In this document: piece after piece, positions 1 to 9,678 of the stretch | Layout: every line of letters starts with the position of its first letter | How positions within the stretch are numbered: position 1 is the first letter of the stretch | Origin: Janthinobacterium sp. 344 | Lineage (GTDB): Bacteria > Pseudomonadota > Gammaproteobacteria > Burkholderiales > Burkholderiaceae_D | Length of the DNA stretch: 64,000 nucleotides | Direction of reading: 5' to 3' | Assembly (NCBI RefSeq): GCF_900112025.1 | Contig: NZ_FOKL01000005.1 | Span: 424,796-488,795, forward strand | Translations under genes and position numbers: made by a program | The notes under the pieces: generated by a model | Told to the model about the DNA's origin: nothing | Database searches by the model: none | What the model saw: the letters and a program-made list of their open reading frames with translations, nothing else

Positions 1-12
1 CACCTTCCAATC

Positions 13-3000
13 ATGTTGATACTGCCGGGTTCCAATGCCCTGTCCCATTTCCGTAGCCACCGTCTGTTAAGCCAACTGCAAGCCGTCTCGCCTGCGATCG
101 TTGCCGTACAAGCACGCTATGTCCATTTCATCGATGCCAGCGCGCCCCTCACGGCCGACGACAGTACGCGCCTGGGCGCCTTGCTGACGTACGGCGAGCC
201 GGCCCAGGCGGACAATACGGAAGGCGCTGCCGAAGAATTCTTCGTCATCCCCCGTTTCGGCACGATTTCGCCGTGGGCCTCCAAAGCCACCGACATCGCG
301 CACAACTGCGGCATGGCGCACATCAAGCGCGTCGAACGCGGCATCGCCTTCCGCATCAACCTGAAATCGGGCATCCTGGGCAGCGCCATCGGCGCCGGCA
401 AACTGACGGACGAGCAGGTACAGGCCGTGGCCGACCTGCTGCACGACCGCATGACGGAATCCGTGCTGCGCAGCGCCGACGACGCCAAGGACCTGTTCCG
501 CACGCTGGAAGCGCGTCCGCTGGAATCGATCGACTTGCTGGGGCAGGGCAAGCGCGCGCTGGAAACGGCGAACGTCGAGCTGGGCCTGGCCATGTCGGAA
601 GACGAAATCGACTACCTGGACGCCGCCTTCACCAAGGCCGGCCGCAACCCGACGGACGTGGAACTGATGATGTTCGCGCAGGCGAACAGCGAGCATTGCC
701 GCCACAAGATCTTCAACGCGGACTGGACCATCGACGGCGTGGCGCAGCCCAAATCGCTGTTCGGCATGATCAAGAATACGCATGAACTGCAGCCGAAGGG
801 CACCGTCGTCGCCTACAGCGACAATTCGTCCATCATGGAAGGCGCCACCGTGTCGCGCTTCTACCCGCGCGGTGCGAACCACGAATACGCGGCATCGACC
901 GAACTGACGCACACCCTGATGAAGGTGGAAACGCATAACCACCCGACGGCCATCTCTCCATTCCCCGGCGCCTCCACGGGCGCGGGCGGCGAGATCCGCG
1001 ACGAAGGCGCGACGGGCCGCGGCGCCAAGCCGAAGGCCGGCTTGACGGGTTTCACGGTATCGAATTTGTCGCTGCCGGACGCCGTGCGCAGCTGGGAAAC
1101 GGCCGCTTCCGTGACGGCGCCATTGGCGTCGCGTACTGACGCGGATCAATACGGCAAGCCGGAGCGCATCGCTTCGCCGTTGCAGATCATGATCGAAGGC
1201 CCGTTGGGCGGTGCCGCGTTCTCGAACGAATTCGGCCGTCCCGTATTGGGCGGCTACTTCCGCACGTATGAACAGAACGTGGGCACCGACAAAGATGCCG
1301 TCTTCGGCTACCACAAGCCCATCATGATCGCGGGCGGCATCGGCAATATCTCGGCGCAGCACACGCACAAGAACGACATCCCCGTCGGCAGCCTGCTGGT
1401 GCAGCTGGGTGGCCCGGGCATGCGCATCGGCATGGGCGGCAGCGCCGCTTCGTCGATGACGACCGGCAGCAACACGGCCGACCTGGACTTCGACTCCGTC
1501 CAGCGCGGCAATCCGGAAATGGAACGCCGCGCCCAGGAAGTCATCAACGCCTGCTGGCAAATGGGCGCGGACAATCCGATCATCTCCATCCACGACGTGG
1601 GTGCGGGCGGCTTGTCGAACGCCTTCCCGGAAATCACCAACGACGCCAAGCGCGGCGCGATTTTCGACCTGCGCAAGATCCCGCTGGAAGAATCGGGCAT
1701 GGCGCCGAAGGAAATCTGGAGCAATGAGTCGCAGGAACGCTACGTCCTGGCCATCGCGCCGGAAAGCCTGCCCTTGTTCAAAGCCATGTGCGAACGCGAA
1801 CGCTGCCTGTTCGCCGCCGTGGGCGTGGCCACCGAAGAGCGTCAACTGAAATTGATCGATCCGGAACTGGGCAACGAGCCGGTCGACATGCCGATGGACG
1901 TCTTGCTGGGCAAGCCGCCGAAGATGCAGCGCGACGTGGTCCACGTGGCCAACGATTTCCCTGCCATTGATCTCACCGGCATGGACCTGGTGGACGTGGC
2001 GCAAAAAGTGCTGCTGCTGCCGACCGTGGCCGACAAATCGTTCCTGATCACCATCGGCGACCGCAGCGTGGGCGGCATGACCGTGCGCGACCAGATGGTG
2101 GGACCATGGCAAGTGCCAGTGGCCGATTGCGCCGTCACCACCATGAGCTTCGAGGGGTATCTGGGCGAAGCGATGGCCATGGGCGAACGCACGCCGCTGG
2201 CCGTCATCGACGCGGCAGCCTCGGGCCGCATGGCCGTGGGCGAAGCCGTCACCAACATCGCCGCCGCCGCCATCAGCGATATCAGCGATATCAAACTGTC
2301 CGCCAACTGGATGGCCGCTTGCGGCCAGCCTGGCCAGGACGCCGCCCTGTACGACACGGTGAAAGCCGTGGGCATGGAGCTGTGCCCGGCGCTGGGCATC
2401 AGCATCCCCGTCGGCAAGGATTCGCTGTCGATGCGCACGACGTGGAAAGACGAGGGCACAGGCGCGGCGAAATCCGTCACGTCGCCAGTGTCGCTGATCG
2501 TCTCCTCGTTCGCGCCAGTGACGGACGTGCGCAAGTCGCTCACGCCGCAGCTGAAAACGGACCAGGGCGACACGTCCCTGATCCTGATCGACCTCGGTCG
2601 CGGCAAGAACCGCCTGGGCGCCTCGGCGCTGGCGCAAGTGTTGCAGCAGTTGGGCAATGAAACGCCGGACGTCGACAGCGCGGAAGACCTGAAAGGCTTC
2701 TTCGCCGCCATCCAAAAACTGAACAGCGACGACAAGCTGCTGGCCTACCATGACCGTTCGGACGGCGGCCTGTACGCCACCCTGACGGAAATGGCCTTCG
2801 CCGGCCACACGGGCATGTCCGTCAACCTCGACATGCTGACCATGGAAGGCGAGCATTCCAGCGACTGGGGCGACGCCAAGAACTGGGCCGGTCAGGTGGC
2901 GGAACGCCGCAACGAACTGACCCTGCGCGCCCTGTTCAGCGAAGAGCTGGGCGCCGTGATCCAGGTGCGCGCGGAAGAAAAATCGCTCGTCATGGACGTG

Positions 3001-4050
3001 CTGCGCACGTTTAATCTGGGCGCCTGCAGCCATATCATCGGCAAATTGAACGACCGTGACGTGATCGAATTCACGCGCGACGCCAAGCTCATTTACACCC
3101 AGCCGCGCGCGGACCTGCACCGCCTGTGGAGCGAAACGAGCTGGCGCATCGCCCGCCTGCGCGACAATCCTGCCTGCGCGGACGCCGAATACGACCGCCT
3201 GCTGGACGTGCAGGACCCGGGCATGTCGCCAATCGTCACCTTCGACCAGAACGAGAACATCGCCGCGCCATTCATCGCCACCGGCGTGCGTCCGCGCGTC
3301 GCCATCCTGCGCGAGCAGGGCGTCAACTCGCACATCGAGACGGCCTACGTGATGCACCAGGCAGGCTTTGCAGCCGTCGATGTGCACATGAGCGACCTGA
3401 TCGCCGGCAGAGTCAAGCTGGACGACTTCCAGGGCGTCATCGCCGTGGGCGGCTTCTCGTACGGCGACGTGCTGGGCGCGGGCGAAGGCTGGGCGAAGAC
3501 GATCCTGTTCAACGCCAGCCTGGCGGAACAGTTCGCGCGCTTCTTCAACCGCACGGACAGCTTCGGCCTCGGTATCTGCAACGGCTGCCAGATGATGAGC
3601 AATTTGAAATCCATCATCCCCGGCGCCCACGCCTGGCCGAAGTTCACGCGCAACAAGTCGGAGAAATTCGAAGGCCGCTTTGCCATGGTCGAAGTGATGG
3701 ACTCCCCATCGATCTTCTTCAACGGCATGGCCGGCACCCAAGCCGGCATCGCCATCGCCCACGGCGAAGGCTACGCCGACTTCTCGCAAACGGGCGACAT
3801 CACCCAGGTCACCAAAGCCATGCGTTTTGTGGACAACAAGGGCTCCGCCACCGAAGCGTATCCATACAACCCGAACGGCTCGCCGGAAGGCATCACCTCC
3901 GTCACCACGCCGGACGGCCGCTTTACAGTGTTAATGCCGCACGCGGAGCGCGTGTTCCGGTCAGTCCAGCAGTCGTACCACCCTGAAGCATGGGGCGAGG
4001 ATTCGCCGTGGATGCGCATGTTCAGGAATGCACGGAAGTTTGTGGGGTAA
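13..4050 (+). CDS. purL: Phosphoribosylformylglycinamidine synthase (FGAM synthase)
   Basis: Catalyses the fourth step of de novo purine synthesis, the ATP- and glutamine-dependent conversion of FGAR to FGAM in the cytosol. The 1345-residue protein has the full length of the single-chain proteobacterial form: N-terminal PurS-like region, linker with the NSEHCRH signature, two AIRS-type synthetase halves and a C-terminal class I glutaminase. The glutaminase nucleophile is the first Cys of GICNGCQ (about residue 1189), and a PHAERVFR motif lies near the C-terminus. The first ATG of the frame fits the family N-terminus ([14 protein letters not shown]). Only 12 bases precede it, so the promoter lies outside the window. 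A strong terminator follows. Confidence 0.97.
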   Translation: MLILPGSNALSHFRSHRLLSQLQAVSPAIVAVQARYVHFIDASAPLTADDSTRLGALLTYGEPAQADNTEGAAEEFFVIPRFGTISPWASKATDIAHNCGMAHIKRVERGIAFRINLKSGILGSAIGAGKLTDEQVQAVADLLHDRMTESVLRSADDAKDLFRTLEARPLESIDLLGQGKRALETANVELGLAMSEDEIDYLDAAFTKAGRNPTDVELMMFAQANSEHCRHKIFNADWTIDGVAQPKSLFGMIKNTHELQPKGTVVAYSDNSSIMEGATVSRFYPRGANHEYAASTELTHTLMKVETHNHPTAISPFPGASTGAGGEIRDEGATGRGAKPKAGLTGFTVSNLSLPDAVRSWETAASVTAPLASRTDADQYGKPERIASPLQIMIEGPLGGAAFSNEFGRPVLGGYFRTYEQNVGTDKDAVFGYHKPIMIAGGIGNISAQHTHKNDIPVGSLLVQLGGPGMRIGMGGSAASSMTTGSNTADLDFDSVQRGNPEMERRAQEVINACWQMGADNPIISIHDVGAGGLSNAFPEITNDAKRGAIFDLRKIPLEESGMAPKEIWSNESQERYVLAIAPESLPLFKAMCERERCLFAAVGVATEERQLKLIDPELGNEPVDMPMDVLLGKPPKMQRDVVHVANDFPAIDLTGMDLVDVAQKVLLLPTVADKSFLITIGDRSVGGMTVRDQMVGPWQVPVADCAVTTMSFEGYLGEAMAMGERTPLAVIDAAASGRMAVGEAVTNIAAAAISDISDIKLSANWMAACGQPGQDAALYDTVKAVGMELCPALGISIPVGKDSLSMRTTWKDEGTGAAKSVTSPVSLIVSSFAPVTDVRKSLTPQLKTDQGDTSLILIDLGRGKNRLGASALAQVLQQLGNETPDVDSAEDLKGFFAAIQKLNSDDKLLAYHDRSDGGLYATLTEMAFAGHTGMSVNLDMLTMEGEHSSDWGDAKNWAGQVAERRNELTLRALFSEELGAVIQVRAEEKSLVMDVLRTFNLGACSHIIGKLNDRDVIEFTRDAKLIYTQPRADLHRLWSETSWRIARLRDNPACADAEYDRLLDVQDPGMSPIVTFDQNENIAAPFIATGVRPRVAILREQGVNSHIETAYVMHQAGFAAVDVHMSDLIAGRVKLDDFQGVIAVGGFSYGDVLGAGEGWAKTILFNASLAEQFARFFNRTDSFGLGICNGCQMMSNLKSIIPGAHAWPKFTRNKSEKFEGRFAMVEVMDSPSIFFNGMAGTQAGIAIAHGEGYADFSQTGDITQVTKAMRFVDNKGSATEAYPYNPNGSPEGITSVTTPDGRFTVLMPHAERVFRSVQQSYHPEAWGEDSPWMRMFRNARKFVG

Positions 4051-4114
4051 TTAGTTGCGTTACTTGCGGCTCGGCGTCTTGGTTCAAGGCGCTGCTGCTG
4101 GGGTAGGAATGAGA

Positions 4115-4145
4115 AAGCCGCTGTCGGGAGACAGCGGCTTTTTTT
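4115..4145 (+). terminator. Rho-independent terminator of purL
   Basis: An 11-bp perfect stem (AAGCCGCTGTC / GACAGCGGCTT) with a GGGA tetraloop is followed by a run of T. It lies about 65 bases after the purL stop and before the oppositely oriented nuclease gene. Confidence 0.93.
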
Positions 4146-4159
4146 ATACTTTATGAAAT

Positions 4160-6118
4160 CTAGAGATCCACTCCACAGAATCTAGTGTTCTTGTCCATGC
4201 CATTCTCTTTCGCCCACCTCAAAACTTCCCTATGTAGTGTCATAAGATAGTCTTCATCTTCTTGTATTTTATCCTTGTCAAAAGGATTATGTTGTTCGCT
4301 ACTAATTAAATCATATAAGAGTTTTTCAACTTTTGAACCGGCATTTGCATCGTTTTTTGTGAAGTTGTAAGCGTTAAGTGGTTTATCTTTTGACTCTTCA
4401 TCGCCGCCAAGGTAACGCTCAAAGTCTGGAATGCTTACCCTATGCCTAACTGCAATCCCAGATTCTCGAGCACCTGTAACTGCGTCACTAATTTTTTTGT
4501 TTTCTGTCCACATTCCATTTTTTGCACCATCTTTTCTATATGGTGGATCACAGTCATGTACTATCCCAAAGCCGATTTTAAAGTGTTTAAGTACTTTTAT
4601 TAAGGGAATTAAAATTGCCTTTCCTCGCGCCCTTATGATTGTTATTTTGTCCATTAAATCATGATTTTTCTCAATTATTGATGACATGAATGCCGCGTGT
4701 TCTGTATCGCCTTCGACTAAAACCGGATAAGAACCAAAAAATATTTCCGCAAAACTTGGATCAATATGTTGAAGTGCTTGCAGTCGCTGTTTTTCATCTT
4801 CTTTAAATTCGATGTGATCTGATCGATAGGTTTTCGGGCTTATTGGCTTCCCATCTTCTCCGGCACGTTCCAATCGAACAACTGTTGTGTGATCTTCAAA
4901 TGGATTTATGAAATATGGAGAATGGGTTGTCATCATTACTTGCCAGTCCGGACTCGCACCTAGCTTATATAGGTGTCTTTGTGCGGCTCTAGCTGCCATT
5001 GGATGAAGCGCGTTTTCAGGTTCGTCAATTAAGAGGAGATAACCAGGAAGGGATGGGTCCTCTGGATTTTCGGGAATAGGAGCCCCTGCGTTGTGCGCTG
5101 CAAGTAGCGCTTCTGCTGCACCCAGTTTTTCAGCATATTCCGCCAAAATTTCAACGGTCTCTTTTTTGGGTTTCTTTTTCTTTTCCGCTAAATCTTTCTC
5201 CAACTTCTTTTTGAATTCATCACGAATTTCTTTAAGTCGAGTCATTTCGTTGTGTACTTGTAGCATTGACCAAAATAGGGCCCGTCGTGCACCAGTACCT
5301 TGTTGATTTAACGAGGTTGAAATTTCCCCGTCTTCAATGAGTAATCCAGACCCTTTTTTTACTAGATCTTCAATCTTTGGTGTAAATGGCGCTGCGCCTA
5401 TGTTTAAATGAACGCCAAGTGAAGGGAATACGCCTTTGAATCCGTGCGTAACTTGTTCAGCAATAGAATTAAATGTTTTTTCGTGATTGGAACTTAAGCC
5501 ATTTATTTTTTCAGTGACGCTAGTTATCGCCTTTGAAAGTTCTGATTGTGAATTCATGCGCTCCGCTTCCAAACTAGCAATGAGAGGGGTGAGTGCTAAG
5601 GTTAAAAGCATTTCTTCTGTTTTTTCTGCGTCATCTAGTGAGCCTATACGTAGAGGGCGAGGCAGGCGAGCTGAAAAAACATTATCTAGTCCAGCAGCCT
5701 TTTTTTCTGAATCCCAATCGCCTTCTTCATTATCCCCACCTTTTGGGTTCCATGTTGTCCTTATTTTGTCATAGTTGGGTGCTAGCCACTGCCATCGACT
5801 TCTTACAATTCTAAGGCCATCAACGTCGATTTTCCACGCTGCATCTATATTTGCAATTCCATCTGGAATATGGACATCTAAAATTATTTCTGAAATTTGT
5901 TCTTCGCTGGATAGTAAATTTCTGTCTCTTTTTTCATCAAAGTTAATAGTCCCTTTGGCTAACTCGTAGGATCGCAAAATTGTTGATTTTCCGGCATTGT
6001 TTTTTCCTACCAGGCAAACGACTTTATCAAGTGCTATTTCGATACCTTCATTGTTGATGCACCCAATATTTCGAACTTCCATTCTTGTTAGTTTAGACCG
6101 GTTTTTATCTTCTGCCAT
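4160..6118 (-). CDS. OLD-family ATP-dependent nuclease (AAA ATPase + TOPRIM)
   Basis: A 652-residue protein with an ABC/SMC-like ATPase split by a coiled coil and a C-terminal TOPRIM nuclease domain. Visible motifs: Walker A GKNNAGKS (residues 38-45), signature-like NQQGTGARR (271-279) just before a Lys/Glu-rich helical stretch (about 295-340), Walker B LLLIDEP (361-367) and an H-loop TTHS (397-400). The TOPRIM acidic sites are VEGDTE (468-473) and HDCD (521-524). OLD-family proteins are DNA nucleases; many act against phage. No UvrD-type helicase (GajB) or retron partner is adjacent, so it looks like a stand-alone class 1 OLD protein. The gene is strikingly AT-rich against its neighbours, which suggests horizontal acquisition. 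A GAGAGAGAG ribosome-binding site precedes the ATG. Phage defence is an inference. Confidence 0.88.
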   Translation of the reverse strand: MAEDKNRSKLTRMEVRNIGCINNEGIEIALDKVVCLVGKNNAGKSTILRSYELAKGTINFDEKRDRNLLSSEEQISEIILDVHIPDGIANIDAAWKIDVDGLRIVRSRWQWLAPNYDKIRTTWNPKGGDNEEGDWDSEKKAAGLDNVFSARLPRPLRIGSLDDAEKTEEMLLTLALTPLIASLEAERMNSQSELSKAITSVTEKINGLSSNHEKTFNSIAEQVTHGFKGVFPSLGVHLNIGAAPFTPKIEDLVKKGSGLLIEDGEISTSLNQQGTGARRALFWSMLQVHNEMTRLKEIRDEFKKKLEKDLAEKKKKPKKETVEILAEYAEKLGAAEALLAAHNAGAPIPENPEDPSLPGYLLLIDEPENALHPMAARAAQRHLYKLGASPDWQVMMTTHSPYFINPFEDHTTVVRLERAGEDGKPISPKTYRSDHIEFKEDEKQRLQALQHIDPSFAEIFFGSYPVLVEGDTEHAAFMSSIIEKNHDLMDKITIIRARGKAILIPLIKVLKHFKIGFGIVHDCDPPYRKDGAKNGMWTENKKISDAVTGARESGIAVRHRVSIPDFERYLGGDEESKDKPLNAYNFTKNDANAGSKVEKLLYDLISSEQHNPFDKDKIQEDEDYLMTLHREVLRWAKENGMDKNTRFCGVDL

Positions 6119-6172
6119 GACTCTCTCTCTTTATATATCTTATTGAACTACGAGAATTTATACGTTTCAGTT

Positions 6173-6979
6173 TTAAAGATACTTCGCCACCCCCACAATC
6201 ACCACCGCCGACGGCACCAGCAAAAACTGCGCAATCAGCGTGCCCACCAATCTGCTTCCCACCAGCCACACCACCGCTCGCCTGAACTGCGATTCTTCGA
6301 TCTTGCCTTCGATGACGTCATCCGTCATGCCCGACATGTGCGGGTCGATGAAGACGGCCATCATGATGGTGGCGCCGCCGTTGATGATTGATGACAGCGT
6401 GCTGGAGGTCACGCGCACGCTGGGGTCGAGCACGCCCGCGTACAACGCCGCAAAGACGCCCACCGTCCACAGGGCCGTGGCGATGACGTTCATGGCCGTC
6501 ATTGAAATAGATACGCCGGATTTTTCGCGCAGGCCCATGACGTTGGCGGGCTTGGGCAGGCTGGCGGAAGTCTTGAGGTAGGACAAGCCGCCCTTGAAGA
6601 CGGCGTGCAGCAGCAGTTTCGGTACCGACCTGTGAACCTGGAAGTGCTCGACGGCGCGGCAGAAGGCGCGCTGGAAGGTGGGGATCAGGATGGCGCCCAA
6701 TATCGTCGCCAGGCTGGCGGAGAACAGCAGCCAGCGGAAGTCTATCAATAGCGTGCTGGCGGCGACATGCTGGTCGATGCCCGTTTCCACGCGCTTGGCG
6801 AGGAAGGGGCCGAGGAAGGAATTCGACGTGCGCGACAGCAGCATCAGAATGCTGAATAGGGCCAGCGATACGGCGATGCGCCGCGTGCGGATGCCGGCGA
6901 TGCGCACGGAGTAGGCGAGGGTGCCGATGAGGTGGATGATGAACGTCAGTGCGCAAATCAACAACAATTGCTTGTCCAT
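6173..6979 (-). CDS. Amj-like lipid II flippase family membrane protein (DUF2837)
   Basis: A 268-residue, very hydrophobic protein with about six predicted membrane spans. The N-terminal pattern (LLLICALTFIIHLIGTLAYS, then RLAG/RIAG-type and SNSFLGPFLAK segments) recalls the Amj/DUF2837 family. Amj of Bacillus is an alternative lipid II flippase that can replace MurJ in peptidoglycan synthesis. I recognise the family by pattern only, and the function here is inferred. The ATG at 6979 is preferred over the GTG one codon upstream because AAGG lies six bases before it. The gene is back to normal high GC, so the AT-rich island ends just downstream of it. Confidence 0.7.
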   Translation of the reverse strand: MDKQLLLICALTFIIHLIGTLAYSVRIAGIRTRRIAVSLALFSILMLLSRTSNSFLGPFLAKRVETGIDQHVAASTLLIDFRWLLFSASLATILGAILIPTFQRAFCRAVEHFQVHRSVPKLLLHAVFKGGLSYLKTSASLPKPANVMGLREKSGVSISMTAMNVIATALWTVGVFAALYAGVLDPSVRVTSSTLSSIINGGATIMMAVFIDPHMSGMTDDVIEGKIEESQFRRAVVWLVGSRLVGTLIAQFLLVPSAVVIVGVAKYL

Positions 6980-7296
6980 CACAACCTTGCATTAAAGAAA
7001 ATGTAATTCCATGCTGCCATGAAGTTACTTATTTTTCAACTGCAAAGAAGTTAATTTTCGTGTTAATTGGGTTTCGTGGTGTTTTGTGTGTTTGTAGGCA
7101 GTCGGCTGTCTTTCGCCCCAAGGCAGAAACTGGGGTCAGACCCTTAGGGTCTGACCCCGGCCCTTGCTCTGGGTTTTGCCATGCTTTCATCAGAGGCAAG
7201 GCTTGTTCCCGCCGCTTGCAATTCAGGCATGCGCCCTCAGTTGGGTAGGAGTGGCAGCGTAGCGCTGCCGCACCCACACCAACCCGGAGGTACACC
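6980..7296. other. Divergent intergenic region with long palindrome
   Basis: 317 bases between the leftward amj-like gene and rightward terB. The amj-proximal half is AT-rich and should hold the divergent promoters, although I could not fix convincing -35/-10 pairs. The middle holds the palindrome at 7132-7158. No credible coding frame is seen. Confidence 0.6.
7132..7158. repeat. 27-nt perfect palindrome (copy A of a two-copy hairpin)
   Basis: Arms GGGGTCAGACCCT and AGGGTCTGACCCC surround a single T. Outside the core a CAAGG/CCTTG pair (7119-7123 with 7162-7166) can extend the structure. A second copy at 18700-18726 keeps the pairing although two base pairs differ. There is no T-run, so it is not a classical terminator. 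Confidence 0.85.
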
Positions 7297-7752
7297 ATGA
7301 GTTTCGATTCTTTTCTGTCCAAACTGAAGACCAAAGCCAGCGAACTGAAAACCGAGGCCTTGAAGTACAAGAACAAGGATTTCCTGAACGCCGCGATGGC
7401 GGGCTCGGCCCTGATCGCCATGGCCGACGGCAGCGTCAGTGCGGAAGAGAAGCAGAAGATGGTGAAGTTTATTGAAAGCAATGACGCGCTGTCCGTATTT
7501 ACCACCACGGACGTGATCAAGGCTTTCCAGGAATATGTCGGTCAGCTGGAATTCGACAAGGATATCGGCGAAGCCAAGGCCTACCAGGCGCTGGGCAGGA
7601 TGAAGTCGAATGTGGAGGCGTCGCGCCTGCTGGTGCGCATGATTATCGCCGTCGCTTCATCGGACGGCAATTTCGACGCCAACGAGCAGCGCGTGGCCAG
7701 CAAGATCGCGCGCGAGCTGGGCTTGACCCCGACGGAGTTCGAGCTGCAGTAA
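7297..7752 (+). CDS. TerB-family (tellurite-resistance-like) protein
   Basis: A 151-residue acidic, all-helical protein. The C-terminal 120 residues match TerB: two related halves, each with an acidic loop (ALIAMADGSVSAEEKQ and IIAVASSDGNFDANEQ) that could bind metal. TerB proteins are cytoplasmic or membrane-associated hubs of Ter-type stress responses. CGGAGG lies seven bases before the ATG. It stands about 3 kb upstream of a TerY-like vWA / PP2C / kinase operon, which supports a Ter-type role, although four other genes intervene. Actual tellurite resistance is not implied. Confidence 0.85.
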   Translation: MSFDSFLSKLKTKASELKTEALKYKNKDFLNAAMAGSALIAMADGSVSAEEKQKMVKFIESNDALSVFTTTDVIKAFQEYVGQLEFDKDIGEAKAYQALGRMKSNVEASRLLVRMIIAVASSDGNFDANEQRVASKIARELGLTPTEFELQ

Positions 7753-7758
7753 AACCGG

Positions 7759-7778
7759 GCCAGCCGGCCCCGGCTGGC
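7759..7778. terminator. Candidate bidirectional terminator hairpin
   Basis: GCCAGCCG and CGGCTGGC pair around a four-base loop in the 26-base gap between convergent terB and the lipoprotein gene. The T-run is lacking, so termination is inferred from position and stem strength. Confidence 0.45.
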
Positions 7779-8309
7779 TTAACTCTTGTCCCACCACGGC
7801 GGCGTGCTTGACGACCAGGGGCACGCCATGTCCACTTCGCTGATCCTGTAGCGGATCTCGATCACCTGGCCTGGGCTGAAGGGACCGCGTTTCCAGTCGC
7901 CGGAATCAAAGACGTAGCCTTTGCCCTTGATGCAAAGACTGGTCGGATGGTTGCCGATGGGACCGGTCGAGTGCAGGGTGACGCGCACTTCGCCGTTGGC
8001 GTCCAGCGGGGCGTCGCCGCCCATGAACAGGGCATCCGAGCCGACGTCGCAGACAGTGGTGCTGCCTATCTTGCTGCAGTACTTGATATACGTTTCTTGG
8101 CGCGCCTGGGCCAGGTAATTGTCGTGCCGCATCGGCTTGCCATCGTCATAGGTAAAGCGCAGGATGACTTGCGTGGGCTCGCTGGCCGGATGGCGCGTGG
8201 TGCTGGTGCAGGCGGCGCTGACCAGGGCCAGCAGGGGCCAGGCCAGCAGGCGCAAGCCGCGCCCCAGGTACTGCGCCAGGCGGATGGGCATCTTTTTAGT
8301 CTGAGTCAT
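7779..8309 (-). CDS. Hypothetical lipoprotein
   Basis: A 176-residue protein with a hydrophobic signal segment ending in a lipobox (ALVSAAC, Cys at about residue 34), so probably a lipid-anchored envelope protein. The mature part looks all-beta, with an FTYDDGKPM segment and several aromatic/Gly turns suggesting an immunoglobulin- or transthyretin-like fold. No family is recognised. The ATG at 8309 is chosen because GGAG lies about eight bases upstream and the signal peptide begins directly after it; an upstream in-frame start would add an unlikely Arg-rich leader. The function is unknown. Confidence 0.65.
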   Translation of the reverse strand: MTQTKKMPIRLAQYLGRGLRLLAWPLLALVSAACTSTTRHPASEPTQVILRFTYDDGKPMRHDNYLAQARQETYIKYCSKIGSTTVCDVGSDALFMGGDAPLDANGEVRVTLHSTGPIGNHPTSLCIKGKGYVFDSGDWKRGPFSPGQVIEIRYRISEVDMACPWSSSTPPWWDKS

Positions 8310-8492
8310 GCTGCTCCATGGAGTGGCTGCGGCGTCATCGCGGCGAAGGCGGCGATCATAGCATGCAGACATTTTTCCACGCAGCACGACTGCGCGCCGC
8401 GATCGGCCGTGCCGCCATCTGTTCCGGCCGCATGCTGGCCAGCTCGGACCTCGGGCTTGCGCTCGAAGGCGCCGAACGGCGTGCGGCGTTTT

Positions 8493-9650
8493 TCATGGCG
8501 GACTCTCCTTCCGGGTGCATGGGCTGGCACCCTGGTGGATCTTGGCGATCAGTTCGCCCTGGCGCGCCGTGCCGGTCTTGTCGTAGATGTGGTGCAGATG
8601 CGTCCTGACGGTGTTGATGGAGACGCCCGTATCGGCGGCGATGCGGTCGATGGCGGCGCCTTGCGCCAGCGCCTGGGCGACCAGCGCTTCGGCTTGCGTC
8701 AGGTCAAACAGCTGTTGCAGCGCGGGGATGGCGACGGCTGGCGCCTGCGGGTCGCGCGCCAGCACCAGGGCGCACGGGCGCTGGCCGGACTGGCCTTGCG
8801 GCGGACGGAAGGGCGCCACCGTCAGGCACAGGTCGGGCGCGCCCGGGCGCGGCAGGCGCAGGGCGCTGGCCACGGGCGCGGCGATCCGTTTGCCGTGGCC
8901 AGCGCCGATGGCTTGCCGCACGGCTTGCGCCAGTTGCGGCAGCGCGCACCAGCGGGGACTGCCGCCAGCGGGACCATGCAGGCTGCGCTCCAGGCCCGCA
9001 CCGAACAGGGCCAGCGCGCTGGCGTTGGCGTAGACCACGTCGAGCCGGCCGTCCACCAGCAGCACGGCCGTGTCGAGCGAATCGAGCGCCGCGCGCGTGG
9101 TGCGCTCCTGCATGCCGCTGCGGGCCAGGCGGGCGCGGATGCGCAGGGCGCGCTGCAAATGCGGCAGCAGGGCCTGCAATTGCGCCTGCACCAGCGGGCT
9201 GTCCGCAAACGGCCCCTGCGCGCGCTGGCGGTGCACGCCCAGCAGCGCCACTTCGCCGGGCGCGACGGAAAAGGCCGTGCCGATCACGTGGTACAAGTCA
9301 TGCGGACGGCAGAAATCGGCATAGAATTCCGTGCGTTCCAATGTGCCGGGCGGGATATGCTGGTCGCTGGCGTGGATCTGGTCCATGCCCAGCCGAAATG
9401 CCCATTCGGCCCAGACGTCGTGCTGCCAGTAATATGCCTCATAGGCGTCGACGGCGGCGTGGTCGAAGTTGCGCGTGGGACTCAGCAACTGCGCGCCGCT
9501 GTCGTTTTCCAGGATCACGATGGCGTCGCTGGCGCCGCCGAACGCATCGGCCAGGTCGCGGCACAGCCGCGGCCACAGCGCATCGTCGAGCGCCGCGTCA
9601 TACAGGCGGGCGATCAATGCCTCCTGCCGCGCTGTCAGCGGATTGCCCAT
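8493..9650 (-). CDS. LuxR-family transcriptional regulator
   Basis: A 385-residue regulator. The last 65 residues form a LuxR/FixJ-type helix-turn-helix (LTQAEALVAQALAQG, then AADTGVSINTVRTHLHHIY). The N-terminal 300 residues resemble the long sensor halves of LuxR regulators such as those with a PAS-like middle region (about 180-280, DTAVLLVDGRLDVVYAN). There is no membrane span and no acyl-homoserine-lactone-binding consensus. The gene follows a secreted-protein gene by 28 bases on the same strand, so the two are probably co-transcribed. Ligand and targets are unknown. Confidence 0.85.
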   Translation of the reverse strand: MGNPLTARQEALIARLYDAALDDALWPRLCRDLADAFGGASDAIVILENDSGAQLLSPTRNFDHAAVDAYEAYYWQHDVWAEWAFRLGMDQIHASDQHIPPGTLERTEFYADFCRPHDLYHVIGTAFSVAPGEVALLGVHRQRAQGPFADSPLVQAQLQALLPHLQRALRIRARLARSGMQERTTRAALDSLDTAVLLVDGRLDVVYANASALALFGAGLERSLHGPAGGSPRWCALPQLAQAVRQAIGAGHGKRIAAPVASALRLPRPGAPDLCLTVAPFRPPQGQSGQRPCALVLARDPQAPAVAIPALQQLFDLTQAEALVAQALAQGAAIDRIAADTGVSINTVRTHLHHIYDKTGTARQGELIAKIHQGASPCTRKESPP

Positions 9651-9678
9651 GGTGCCAGCTTGCCCCTGATCTCTGCCA

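Noticed and set aside
67..3789. 1240-codon open frame antisense to purL
   Set aside because: It is a shadow of strongly biased GC codon use in purL. Its sequence is Arg/His/Ala/Gly-rich with no domain.
8306..8530. Possible small leftward gene between the LuxR and lipoprotein genes
   Set aside because: It overlaps the LuxR gene's end and the lipoprotein start, is Arg/His-rich and lacks a good start signal.
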